Positions 1-9,566 of a stretch of DNA of 38,614 nt are shown in pieces. Position 1 is the first letter of the stretch, and every line of letters starts with the position of its first letter. The stretch comes from Candidatus Alistipes faecigallinarum (GTDB lineage Bacteria > Bacteroidota > Bacteroidia > Bacteroidales > Rikenellaceae), in NCBI GenBank assembly GCA_019115605.1, contig DXDG01000015.1, forward strand, positions 1 through 38,614. The letters run 5' to 3'. Under the pieces are notes generated by a model. That model saw nothing but the letters and a program-made list of their open reading frames with translations. It made no database searches and was not told the DNA's origin. The position numbers were made by a program, and so were the translations under genes.

Positions 1-2571
<2,571 letters not shown>

Positions 2572-2610
2572 GTTTCAGTTCGTTGTTTTCAACAGGGGTT
2601 GTAAATCCTA

Positions 2611-2642
2611 CAAAAGTAGTGATTTTTTTTCGAAAACGCAAA
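2611..2642 (-). promoter_or_regulatory. Bacteroidota-type promoter of secA
   Basis: On the minus strand TACTTTTG (2611-2618) matches the -7 box TAnnTTTG. TTTG at 2639-2642 lies exactly 20 nt upstream, which fits the -33 element. The predicted leader to the secA ATG is about 35 nt. This is one of the two best two-part promoters in the window. Between it and the DUF2851 stop (2643-2727) I see nothing else recognisable. Confidence 0.75.
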
Positions 2643-2727
2643 ATATCGGGCGGTCGGATTCGGCGCGTTGCCGCAGAATGGCACGTAGAGGGGTGAAAAC
2701 GGTTGGTGAAGGGGGCCTCGGCGGTAT

Positions 2728-3693
2728 TCAGTCCGCCTGTTTTCCGGAGGTGCAGGTCCGCAGGATACGGCGTCCCGCGGGGCACTCCGCGCAGCGTTTT
2801 GCGGCGCAGTATTCGGTGGCGAGCTGCAGCAGCGCCTGCGACTCGAAGGCGTTGCGGATCGGCACGCCCGCCTGCCGCCAGGCCCGCATGAAGCGGTTGT
2901 CTTCGGCCGGGAGGCGTTCCAGGAGCGACAGGGCGCTGTCGCGCAGCCGCTCGTCGCCCGTGCTGCTGCCGTAGGCGAACTGCAGCACGGCAACCAGGTT
3001 GATGCCGATGATGTGGGCCTTGAAGGCACCGAGGCGCTTGGGACTTTCGTCGCTTGCGGCACCCGGCACGTGGTGCGTGCGCCAGTAGGGTGAGGCTTCG
3101 ATGCAGAAGAGCGTGCGGATGTCGCCTTCAGTGCGGCAGGCCATCGTGCGGGCCATCACGAACTCGTCCTGCGTGAAGAACTGCGCCGCCTGCGCCAGCC
3201 GCAGGACCGGATGGTTCGCCGGGCGGATGTTGCCCAGCTCCCAGGCCGAGGCGTCCATCGGCTCGATGTCGTATTTGGCGGAGAGGTGTTCGAATTCGCG
3301 CCGCAGATCGAGCGTGTATTCGTCGTGGCGGTAGAGCTCCAGCAGCCCCGAGGCGCCGAAGAGCATCGCCTCGACGGCACGGGGTGCGAGGCGTTCGCGC
3401 AGAACCGTCCGGTAGGGGACGCGCCGGGCCAGCGAGAGGTAGGCCTCCTGGTTCTGGCGGTCGCCGAGCGTGCGGAAGTAGAGCAGGTAGAAGGTCTGGT
3501 TCCAGTTTTCGTCGGCTTCGCCGCGGAGAGCCTCGACAAGGCGCATCTTGCGGGCCAGGCGGTCGAAGAGCAGCGCCGTGAAGAGCTCCGTGCGCTGCAG
3601 GTCGTCCAGCCCGGCTAAGTATCCGCCGCAGGCGTACGTTCCGGCGCCGGCCTTGAGCCGTGCAAGGATCCGTTCGGCCGCCGTCGTCTCCAT
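2728..3693 (-). CDS. DUF2851 family protein, short form
   Basis: This is a conserved Bacteroidota protein of unknown function, 321 residues, probably cytoplasmic (no signal peptide or membrane segment). Recognition rests on the family-like stretches MLFGASGLLELYRHDEYT (about residues 113-130) and GNIRPANHPVLRLAQAAQFF (about 150-170), and on a C-terminal cysteine cluster CAAKRCAECPAGRRIL that could bind a metal. Bacteroides homologues as I remember them run to about 400 residues or more, with an extra N-terminal part; here translation starts METTAAERILARLKAG, corresponding to the middle of those proteins. No in-frame upstream coding continues, because the sufT stop is 2 nt before the start. 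It ends the minus-strand run GSCFA > PafA-like > sufE > sufT > DUF2851. Confidence 0.8.
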   Translation of the reverse strand: METTAAERILARLKAGAGTYACGGYLAGLDDLQRTELFTALLFDRLARKMRLVEALRGEADENWNQTFYLLYFRTLGDRQNQEAYLSLARRVPYRTVLRERLAPRAVEAMLFGASGLLELYRHDEYTLDLRREFEHLSAKYDIEPMDASAWELGNIRPANHPVLRLAQAAQFFTQDEFVMARTMACRTEGDIRTLFCIEASPYWRTHHVPGAASDESPKRLGAFKAHIIGINLVAVLQFAYGSSTGDERLRDSALSLLERLPAEDNRFMRAWRQAGVPIRNAFESQALLQLATEYCAAKRCAECPAGRRILRTCTSGKQAD

Positions 3694-3695
3694 CC

Positions 3696-4016
3696 CTACA
3701 GCATGTTGAGTTCGATGAGTGCCTCCTCGGACATCATGCTCTTGTCCCAGACGGGATCGAACGTGAGGATGACGTTCACCTTCTTCACGCCCTTGACCTT
3801 GGCGACCTGCTGATTGACATCCTCGACGAGCATGTCAGCCATCGGGCAGTTGGGTGCCGTGAGCGTCATGCGGATCGTCGCCACGCCGTCGGGCGTGTAG
3901 TCGATTTCGTAGACGAGTCCCAGGTCGTAGATGTTCACCGGGATTTCGGGATCGTAGATGTTTTTCAGCGTCAGTACGATCTCCTTTTCGACTTGAAGTA
4001 TCTCTTCGGGTGTCAT
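3696..4016 (-). CDS. sufT: SufT / MIP18-type (DUF59) Fe-S cluster assembly factor
   Basis: A 106-residue single-domain protein of the MIP18/DUF59 family, which helps Fe-S clusters mature or transfer to apo-proteins in the cytosol. Family marks are the acidic DPEIPVNIYDLGLVYEI segment (about residues 21-37), the TAPNCPMADML segment carrying the conserved cysteine (about 53-63), and VILTFDPVWDKSMMS near the C-terminus. Length is normal for the short SufT form. It lies 6 nt downstream of sufE and 2 nt upstream of the DUF2851 gene on the same strand, so the three are almost certainly co-transcribed. No sufB, sufC, sufD or sufS is in the window, so this pair is separated from any main suf cluster visible here. 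Confidence 0.92.
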   Translation of the reverse strand: MTPEEILQVEKEIVLTLKNIYDPEIPVNIYDLGLVYEIDYTPDGVATIRMTLTAPNCPMADMLVEDVNQQVAKVKGVKKVNVILTFDPVWDKSMMSEEALIELNML

Positions 4017-4022
4017 GTGCGT

Positions 4023-4439
4023 TTACTCTTTTTTGCTTGCGAAGGCCAGGGCGTAGAGACGCATCTGCTTGACCATCGCCGCCAGTCCGTTGGCCCGCGT
4101 GGGCGACAGATTGGCGCTCAATCCGATGGCGTCGATGAAATAGAGGTCTGTGTCGAGCACCTCCTGCGGCGTGCGGCCGTTCAGCACGCGGATGAGCAGG
4201 GCGATGATGCCCTTGGTGATGATGGCGTCGCTGTCCGCGGAATAGAAGATCTTCCCCTCCTCCATCCGGGCATCGACCCACACGCGGGACTGGCACCCCT
4301 CGATGAGGTATTTTTCGGTGCGGTGCTCCGGGGCGATGGCCGGCAGCGAGTCGCTCAAACTGATCAGATAGTCGTATTTGTCGAGCCAGTCGTCGAATAC
4401 CGAGAACTCCTCGATGATCTCATCCTGAATCTTATCCAT
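4023..4439 (-). CDS. sufE: SufE family cysteine desulfuration protein
   Basis: SufE accepts persulfide sulfur from the cysteine desulfurase SufS and passes it to the SufBCD scaffold. The 138-residue product has the SufE signature LIEGCQSRVWVDARMEEGKI with the sulfur-accepting cysteine in EGCQS (about residue 49), followed by the family segments ITKGIIALLIRVLNGRTPQE and FIDAIGLSANLSPTRANGLA. A longer in-frame ORF reaches 4514, but the extra residues run into the upstream phosphatase gene and look unlike SufE, so I chose the ATG at 4439 (MDKIQDEIIEEF). It starts 10 nt after the PafA-like gene and ends 6 nt before sufT. Pairing with sufT supports a joint Fe-S assembly role. Confidence 0.94.
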   Translation of the reverse strand: MDKIQDEIIEEFSVFDDWLDKYDYLISLSDSLPAIAPEHRTEKYLIEGCQSRVWVDARMEEGKIFYSADSDAIITKGIIALLIRVLNGRTPQEVLDTDLYFIDAIGLSANLSPTRANGLAAMVKQMRLYALAFASKKE

Positions 4440-4449
4440 GGTCTTTGTT

Positions 4450-6024
4450 TTATAAATCCACGATTTCGGAGAGCGGATCCCCCTCGGCAGCAGCCGGTTC
4501 GGTGATCCCGGCAAGCCGTGCCAGCGTCGGCGCCACAGAGGTCATCTCCACGCGGCGGTTCACATGCAGCTGTCCGGCTCCCGTGCCGTAGAAGATCAGC
4601 GGCACCTCGGTGTCGTAGCCGTACATCGAGCCCGACATCGAGCGGCACGCCTCGCGCTCCTCGATCCATCCGGGCATGAGGTTGATCACCACGTCGCCCG
4701 AACGCCGGGGGTAGAAGCTGTTCTGCATGCGGCGGGCATATCCGCTTCCGAAGTAGCTCGAACGCATCGCCGTGGCCGAAAGGGCGTGCGAGACGCCGCG
4801 GAACTGCATGGCGAAGATCGCCACCTCGTTCTGAACCTCGGCCAGGTTCAGTCCCCGTTCGTAGATGAGGTTGTGATTGAGCCAAATGCCCCGGTCGCCG
4901 TATGCCACGACCCAGTTGCCCGTGCCGTAGCGGACGTTGAGGAACCCGTTCACGATCACCTCGAACTGCCGGGCGTTGAAGCGGTCCGGCTCCTCGAGGG
5001 CCAGGTCGTAGGAGGGGCTTGTGCCGTGGTCCGAGGTAAGGACGACCGTAACGTTTCCATCCTTGACCTGTGCGAAGAGGAAGGTGAGAAAATCCTCCAG
5101 ATCACGGTCCAGGCGGTAGTACATGTCCTCGACCTCCACCGATTCGGGCCCGTAGGCCTCGCTGATGTGGCGCGAAGCGTCGAGGCAGATATTCAGCAGG
5201 TCGGTTGTCGCATCCTCTCCGAGTTTGTACTGGGCGACGAGCTGCTTGGCAAGACCCAGCACGGCCGTATTGCCGGCCGGCGTCCAGAGCAGCCGCTGGT
5301 AGTCATCCTCCAACACGAGCCCTCCGCCTTCGGGACGGGGCGTTTCACCGCGCTTGCCCCTCTTCTCGGGAAAGACGATCTGCAGGTTGCGCGTGTTGAC
5401 ATAGCGTTCGCGGTCGAGCAGCGGCCGCCACTCCGTGGAGGTGTAGGAGAGGTTGTAGCGCTCGTCGTTGCTGCGGTCGATCCATTCGGGAACCCCGGCG
5501 GCATAGTAGAGCGAGGTGATCCAGTCGCACCGTACGGGATCGAGCCAGAAGACCTCGCCGCCGCGGCCGGCCAGCATGACGGCCGAGGCTGCTTCGGCGG
5601 CGACGGTTGCCGTGCGGCTTTCGGGGTTTTGCCGGCGGAGGGTCTCCGAAAGCGTGGGTGCCACGAGATGGTAGGCTCCCGGGCCTTTGCGCCCGTCGGT
5701 GAGCGAGACGATGCCGTTCGAGGTGTAGTCCACCCACCGGTCGCCGATTATGCCGTGGGTCGAGGGCAGGGCGCCCGTCGAGAGCGTGGCCAGCGAGACG
5801 GGGGTGGTGGTCTGCTGGAAATCGTAGCGGCAGTCCGTATAGACCGTGCCGCCCTGCATCAGGCGGCGGAATCCCCCTTCGCCGAAGTTGGCGTCGTAGC
5901 GCCCGAGATCCTCGGCGCGCATCGACCCGACAACGATCTGGACGATCAGCCGGGGCGGCTCGGCGCAGAAGCTCCGGGTGGCCGTGAAGAGGGCTATGGC
6001 GAGTAAAATCAGTCTCTTGTTCAT
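4450..6024 (-). CDS. PafA-like alkaline phosphatase superfamily protein, probably catalytically degenerate
   Basis: This 524-residue exported protein has a signal peptide (MNKRLILLAIALFTATRSFCA) and the overall fold pattern of PafA/NPP-type phosphatases: GEGGFRRLMQGGTVYTD, LPSTHGIIGDRWVD, TSDHGTSPSYD and DTEVPLIFYG. Aligned by eye with PafA, several active-site residues are changed. The first zinc-ligand Asp (VVDQMR in relatives) is Gly33, the Asn after HGI is Asp95, the Lys and Arg of SLKDRG become Glu144 and Ala146, and the His of YDTHVPL is Glu473. Retained are the likely nucleophile Thr74, Asp282/His286 and Asp332/His333. I infer a pseudo-phosphatase or altered chemistry in the periplasm. 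I chose the ATG at 6024 because it opens the signal peptide; an upstream in-frame ATG at 6072 lies inside the GSCFA gene. It sits between the GSCFA gene and sufE in a minus-strand run. Confidence 0.88.
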   Translation of the reverse strand: MNKRLILLAIALFTATRSFCAEPPRLIVQIVVGSMRAEDLGRYDANFGEGGFRRLMQGGTVYTDCRYDFQQTTTPVSLATLSTGALPSTHGIIGDRWVDYTSNGIVSLTDGRKGPGAYHLVAPTLSETLRRQNPESRTATVAAEAASAVMLAGRGGEVFWLDPVRCDWITSLYYAAGVPEWIDRSNDERYNLSYTSTEWRPLLDRERYVNTRNLQIVFPEKRGKRGETPRPEGGGLVLEDDYQRLLWTPAGNTAVLGLAKQLVAQYKLGEDATTDLLNICLDASRHISEAYGPESVEVEDMYYRLDRDLEDFLTFLFAQVKDGNVTVVLTSDHGTSPSYDLALEEPDRFNARQFEVIVNGFLNVRYGTGNWVVAYGDRGIWLNHNLIYERGLNLAEVQNEVAIFAMQFRGVSHALSATAMRSSYFGSGYARRMQNSFYPRRSGDVVINLMPGWIEEREACRSMSGSMYGYDTEVPLIFYGTGAGQLHVNRRVEMTSVAPTLARLAGITEPAAAEGDPLSEIVDL

Positions 6025-6045
6025 GGCTTGCATCAAAATCGGCCG

Positions 6046-6053
6046 CAAATTTA
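6046..6053 (-). promoter_or_regulatory. Candidate -7 box for the PafA-like gene
   Basis: The minus strand reads TAAATTTG, a perfect TAnnTTTG. It overlaps the stop codon of the upstream GSCFA gene (6051-6053) and ends 21 nt before the ATG at 6024. It may give the phosphatase/suf part of the run its own transcript. I see no clear -33 TTTG. Confidence 0.45.
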
Positions 6054-7010
6054 CGAATTTATTTCGATACATCGGCGGAAATATTCCTCCTCAGCCCGAA
6101 AATCGGGCCCCTCGAGGGCGGCGATCCGTTCCAGCTGGCGGCGGCAGAAATCCCGATGGGCGCGGCTCTGCGGATCGCGGGGCCGGTGGGCCGCCGCGGC
6201 GACGATCTCCTCGACGGCCGGCTGGAGCTTTCGGGCCTCCCCGGTGAGGGCCGCGGCCACGAGCCGCTCCCAGACATACTCCACGGCCTGCGGCGCGGGA
6301 TGCACCAGATCATCGGCGTAGAAGCGGTAGTCGCGCAGGTCGTCCATGAGGATCTCGTAGGAGGGGAAGTAGGCGACGTTGCGGAACCCTCCGGCAAGCT
6401 CCTCGGCGGCCAGCCGCAGCGTTGCCTTGCTGACGGCGTTGCCCGCAAGGCCGTCGCCCAGATGGCGTACGGGGCTCACCGTGAGGAGCACTTCCTTGCC
6501 GGCGAAGGGCCCTTCGATGAGCGCTGCAAGCGTTTCGACGATCTCCGCAACCGGGAGCCGCCGGCGGGTGAACTCCGCGGCGGGGCGGCGGTGGCAGTTG
6601 GCGACAACTTCCCCTTCGCGTTCGTAGACCCAGGCCGTGCCGAGCGTCAGGATCACCCGGTCGGCCGCGCGGAGCGCCCCGGCACCCGCCCTGCGGGCGG
6701 CGTTCATGCGGCGGAGCGCCTCTTCGGCCGTCGGAGCGGCAAAGTCGCCGTGGAATCCGAAATGGAACCACCGCTCCGCATCGTGCTGCAGCTCCTCGCG
6801 CCGGACCTCCGTGCCGAACGCCCGGACGGCCGCGGCGATCGACAGCGGATTGAAGAGGATGCCCGTGGGGTTGGCCGTAACGTGGAACCGGGCCCGTGCG
6901 AGGCGGTCGGCGATATGTGAGGCGAAGCACGAGCCGAGGGCCAGCGTCCGGTTCTCGTATCCGAAGCGCACGTCCAGCGGTGCGATCTCGATTTCGGTGC
7001 GGAATTTCAT
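6051..7010 (-). CDS. GSCFA domain protein (SGNH-hydrolase-like)
   Basis: A 319-residue protein of the GSCFA family, which is distantly related to SGNH/GDSL esterases; its substrate is unknown. The family motif GSCFASHIADRL occurs near residue 25. An ILTLGTAWVYERE segment and a C-terminal YADDLVHPAPQAVEYVWE segment supply the conserved Gly-Thr and Asp-x-x-His positions expected of this fold. There is no signal peptide, so it is probably cytoplasmic. The start is ATG 7010 (MKFRTEIEIAPLDVRFG); a longer ORF runs upstream into ispE on the opposite strand and is not credible. A TATTTTTG box ends only 4 nt before this ATG, suggesting a leaderless transcript. The PafA-like gene follows after 26 bp. 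Confidence 0.9.
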   Translation of the reverse strand: MKFRTEIEIAPLDVRFGYENRTLALGSCFASHIADRLARARFHVTANPTGILFNPLSIAAAVRAFGTEVRREELQHDAERWFHFGFHGDFAAPTAEEALRRMNAARRAGAGALRAADRVILTLGTAWVYEREGEVVANCHRRPAAEFTRRRLPVAEIVETLAALIEGPFAGKEVLLTVSPVRHLGDGLAGNAVSKATLRLAAEELAGGFRNVAYFPSYEILMDDLRDYRFYADDLVHPAPQAVEYVWERLVAAALTGEARKLQPAVEEIVAAAAHRPRDPQSRAHRDFCRRQLERIAALEGPDFRAEEEYFRRCIEINS

Positions 7011-7014
7011 ACGG

Positions 7015-7022
7015 CAAAAATA
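7015..7022 (-). promoter_or_regulatory. -7 box of the GSCFA gene (leaderless arrangement)
   Basis: The minus strand reads TATTTTTG (perfect TAnnTTTG), then 4 nt, then the ATG at 7010. Transcription should begin at or within a few bases of the ATG. It lies only 9 bp from the oppositely directed ispE box at 7032-7039. Confidence 0.6.
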
Positions 7023-7031
7023 GAAAATTCC

Positions 7032-7039
7032 TATCTTTG
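7032..7039 (+). promoter_or_regulatory. -7 box of ispE (leaderless arrangement)
   Basis: TATCTTTG is a perfect TAnnTTTG and is followed by 4 nt and the ispE ATG at 7044. Given the usual position of this box relative to the transcription start, the mRNA would have essentially no leader. No -33 TTTG is visible at 19-21 nt upstream. Confidence 0.6.
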
Positions 7040-7043
7040 TTGT

Positions 7044-7862
7044 ATGATTCTGCAAGCGAACTGTAAAATAAATCTGGGGCTCGACGTCCTGCGCCGGCGT
7101 GCGGACGGCTACCACGATCTCGAGACGGTGATGTTTCCCGTCGCGGAGCTCTGCGACGAGGTGGAAGTCCTCCGTACGGACGATCGCGGCGCCGTGTTCC
7201 GCGCGGAGGGTATTGCGGTGGACTGCGCCCCTGAGGAGAACATCTGCATGAAGGCCTTCCGGCTCATGCAGCGCCGCTACGGCGTGGAGGGGGTTGCGAT
7301 CCGGCTGGTGAAGCGCATCCCGTTCGGAGCGGGTCTGGGCGGCGGATCATCCGACGGCACGGCCGTGCTGCGGGCGATCGACGCGCTCTTCGACCTGCGG
7401 CTTCCGGAGACGGAGCTGATCGACTGCGCCGCCGAGCTGGGCAGCGACACGGCCTTCTTCGTGCGCAACACGCCCCAGCTGTGTACGGGCCGCGGAGAGG
7501 TGATGGAGCCCTTCGACCTGCTTCTGCAGGGTCTGACACTCGTCGTGGTGAAGCCCGCGGAGGGGGTCTCGACCCGCGAAGCCTACGCCGGGGTGCGCCC
7601 CCGCATACCGGAACGTCCGCTTGCGGAACGGCTGCGGCGTCCCGTGTCGGAGTGGCAGGGGACGGTAACCAACGACTTCGAGACCTCCGTCTTCGCGGCA
7701 CATCCCGCCATCGGCCAGCTCAAGCGGCGGCTTCTGCGGGCCGGGGCCCTCTATGCCTCGATGTCGGGAAGCGGCTCGGCGGTCTTCGGCCTCTTCGAGG
7801 CGGCGGAGCCGCAAATCCCGCTGCAGGAGGGCGAGTTCCTCCATCGGGAACGGATCCGCTGA
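7044..7862 (+). CDS. ispE: 4-diphosphocytidyl-2-C-methyl-D-erythritol kinase
   Basis: IspE phosphorylates CDP-methylerythritol with ATP in the MEP pathway to isoprenoid precursors. The 272-residue product is a typical GHMP kinase: N-terminal ANCKINLGLDVLRRRADGYH, glycine-rich ATP loop IPFGAGLGGGSSDGTAVL (about residues 92-109), the SDTAFFVRNTPQLCTGRGE segment and the C-terminal SMSGSGSAVFGLFE loop. Length and both GHMP motifs are normal. The ATG at 7044 is fixed by the conserved N-terminus and by the -7 box 4 nt upstream. It is divergent from the GSCFA gene over 33 bp and ends at a strong bidirectional terminator shared with rpiB. Confidence 0.97.
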   Translation: MILQANCKINLGLDVLRRRADGYHDLETVMFPVAELCDEVEVLRTDDRGAVFRAEGIAVDCAPEENICMKAFRLMQRRYGVEGVAIRLVKRIPFGAGLGGGSSDGTAVLRAIDALFDLRLPETELIDCAAELGSDTAFFVRNTPQLCTGRGEVMEPFDLLLQGLTLVVVKPAEGVSTREAYAGVRPRIPERPLAERLRRPVSEWQGTVTNDFETSVFAAHPAIGQLKRRLLRAGALYASMSGSGSAVFGLFEAAEPQIPLQEGEFLHRERIR

Positions 7863-7868
7863 CAATGA

Positions 7869-7910
7869 AAAAGACGGTTGCCTCGCAGGAGGCAACCGTC
7901 TTTTCGTTTT
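7869..7910. terminator. Bidirectional intrinsic terminator between ispE and rpiB
   Basis: Two perfect 16-nt arms (7869-7884 and 7889-7904) flank a 4-nt loop. The arms end in A-run and T-run, so the hairpin carries U-tracts in both directions and can end both converging genes. Confidence 0.9.
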
Positions 7911-7925
7911 ATACCAATCTACCGC

Positions 7926-8369
7926 TTACTCGGCCTTCGGTACGGGGATCTTGGCGACGCGCCGCTCGTGGCGTCCTCCCTCGAATTCGGCGGCGAAGAA
8001 GGCCTCGAGCATCTTGACCGCTTCGTCGTTGGTGATGAAGCGTGCCGGGAAGACGATGACGTTGGCGTCGTTGTGGCGCCGGATGAGCGAAGCCACTTCG
8101 GGCTCCCAGCACAGTCCGGCACGGATGCCCTGGTGCTTGTTGAGCGTGATGGCCATGCCCTCGCCCGAGCCGCAGAGGGCGACGCCCTGCGGGATCTCGC
8201 CCGCCTCGATCGCCGCGGCCAGCGGATGTGCATAGTCGGGATAGTCGACGCTCTCCGGCGAGTAGGTGCCGAAATCCAGCACCTCGTAACCCATGGCGCC
8301 GAGGTATCCCACCAGAAATTCCTTCATTTCGTAGCCCGCATGGTCGCAGGCGATGCCGATCTTGCTCAT
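7926..8369 (-). CDS. rpiB: Ribose-5-phosphate isomerase B
   Basis: RpiB interconverts ribose-5-phosphate and ribulose-5-phosphate in the non-oxidative pentose phosphate pathway. The 147-residue product has the LacAB/RpiB signature: ACDHAGYEMKEFL at the N-terminus, VDYPDYAHPLA with the conserved Asp-Tyr-Pro, GVALCGSGEGMAITLNKHQG with the catalytic cysteine, and HNDANVIVFPARF. The start is ATG 8369 (MSKIGIACDH); a longer in-frame ORF to 8426 adds residues that overlap the promoter and are not conserved. It has its own two-part promoter at 8396-8427 and converges with ispE. Confidence 0.96.
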   Translation of the reverse strand: MSKIGIACDHAGYEMKEFLVGYLGAMGYEVLDFGTYSPESVDYPDYAHPLAAAIEAGEIPQGVALCGSGEGMAITLNKHQGIRAGLCWEPEVASLIRRHNDANVIVFPARFITNDEAVKMLEAFFAAEFEGGRHERRVAKIPVPKAE

Positions 8370-8395
8370 GTCCTGTTCGCGTTTTGATGATGCCA

Positions 8396-8427
8396 CAAAT
8401 ATAATGCAACCGTTTGCGATTGCCAAA
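8396..8427 (-). promoter_or_regulatory. Bacteroidota-type promoter of rpiB
   Basis: The minus strand has TATATTTG (8396-8403) with TTTG at 8424-8427 exactly 20 nt upstream, matching both the -7 and -33 elements. The leader to the ATG is about 21-25 nt. Confidence 0.75.
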
Positions 8428-8442
8428 TTTCCCGACGGCTTT

Positions 8443-9111
8443 TCACGGCCGGGGCGCGGGGAATCTCCGGCCGTTGCTCAAAGGGTCGGAACCCCCTTCG
8501 GAATTCCGCTGCTCCTCGGCACAGAGCCGTGTCATGTCGTAGTGTACCGTATAGTCGTCGGTCGATTCGTCGTAACGGGCCGTGGGGCGGATCCGAAGCC
8601 GGGTTTCGTATCCCGGTTTGAAGTCGAACCCTTCGATTTTCCACGGAAAGGGGAGCCATTCCGGAGAGTCGTAGCGCAGGTCCTGGATCCAGTAGACCGC
8701 GGGGTCGGCATCGGCCAGCACCGAGGCCACGAGAATCTCGTATTCGGGGCTGAAGGTCAGCGGATCGACCGCGCAGGCAGCCGGTGTGCGGGAGAGCTCC
8801 TGCACCATCGTGCAACGGCGTCCTGGACCGTCGGCCGGAGGGTTGGCGATCGGCTCGAGACGGACACGCACCACCTTTTCGTAGCCCCGCTCGAAACGAA
8901 ACCCCGCGATGGTCTCCGCCGAAGCTTCCCACGTTGCGGAGGAACCCTTTTTGAGGAGGTAGGCAGGGACGTGTCCGAATCCCGTATGGATTCCCGTTAC
9001 GCCCTTTTCCGGGGCGACGGTCCAGATCTCGGTATGCGAACTGTCGTCCTTTTCGCAGGCGCCCGCCAGCAGGGGCAGCAGCAGAAGGAGCAGGGGGCGG
9101 AATGCTTTCAT
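8443..9111 (-). CDS. DUF4377-like lipoprotein with two tandem domain copies, probably surface-exposed
   Basis: A 222-residue lipoprotein of unknown function. The signal peptide MKAFRPLLLLLLPLLAGAC ends in a lipobox with Cys19, and the mature protein begins CEKDDSS. Lysine plus two acidic residues after the cysteine resembles the lipoprotein export signal that sends lipoproteins to the cell surface in Bacteroidota. The mature part holds two related halves. The first contains ETIAGFRFERGYEKVVRVRL (about residues 65-85) and the second KIEGFDFKPGYETRLRIRPT (about 165-185); this GF.F..GYE..LR pattern is what I associate with DUF4377. I chose ATG 9111 because it opens the signal peptide; the frame is open upstream to 9375 but that part is not protein-like. 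It lies between rpiB and a terminator, so it is probably transcribed alone. Confidence 0.75.
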   Translation of the reverse strand: MKAFRPLLLLLLPLLAGACEKDDSSHTEIWTVAPEKGVTGIHTGFGHVPAYLLKKGSSATWEASAETIAGFRFERGYEKVVRVRLEPIANPPADGPGRRCTMVQELSRTPAACAVDPLTFSPEYEILVASVLADADPAVYWIQDLRYDSPEWLPFPWKIEGFDFKPGYETRLRIRPTARYDESTDDYTVHYDMTRLCAEEQRNSEGGSDPLSNGRRFPAPRP

Positions 9112-9174
9112 GATCTTTTTGTGCGCTCTTTTCCCATAAACGGGATTTTCAGCCGGATACTGCGCGGAAAAACA

Positions 9175-9204
9175 AAAAACGCCCTTCGCAGGAAGGACGT
9201 TTTT
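9175..9204 (-). terminator. Intrinsic terminator after the small membrane protein gene
   Basis: Arms 9175-9187 and 9192-9204 surround a 4-nt loop and are flanked by A- and T-runs. The one imperfect pair is C/A on the plus strand but G-U in minus-strand RNA, so the hairpin is complete only for the minus transcript. That fits the end of the typA / membrane protein transcript. Confidence 0.8.
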
Positions 9205-9224
9205 CGGTTTCGGGCCTCTCCGCC

Positions 9225-9542
9225 TCAGGCCAGATAGCGCTCGGCCATGCTGATCAGAAATCCGAAGAGCAGGGCGTTGAACAGCATCAGCGGCACCGAC
9301 CTCTGCCCCTTGCCCGTTGCGGCGAAGAGCGTCGGAAGGGTCAGCATCACCGTGATCCCCATGCCGTCGGCCCACCAGGGGAGGTAGGGCAGGTCGCCGT
9401 AGAAGACCATGACGGCGGCAAAGAGGTAGATCAGAAACGAGGCGATGCAGCTGCGGGCCGAGCAGCGCTGGAAGATCATCGGAATGACAACCAGCGCTCC
9501 GGCAACGGCTCCCGTGGCGAGCGACAGCGTGAAGTGTGTCAT
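9225..9542 (-). CDS. Small four-helix membrane protein, function unknown
   Basis: A 105-residue protein made almost entirely of hydrophobic segments: about residues 5-24 (LSLATGAVAGALVVIPMIF), 31-48 (CIASFLIYLFAAVMVFY), 58-77 (MGITVMLTLPTLFAA) and 82-100 (SVPLMLFNALLFGFLISM). I do not recognise a family. It begins 24 nt after typA on the same strand and is followed by a terminator, so it is probably the second gene of a typA transcript. Confidence 0.75.
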   Translation of the reverse strand: MTHFTLSLATGAVAGALVVIPMIFQRCSARSCIASFLIYLFAAVMVFYGDLPYLPWWADGMGITVMLTLPTLFAATGKGQRSVPLMLFNALLFGFLISMAERYLA

Positions 9543-9566
9543 CGGCTGGAGATGCTTGTGGAACGG

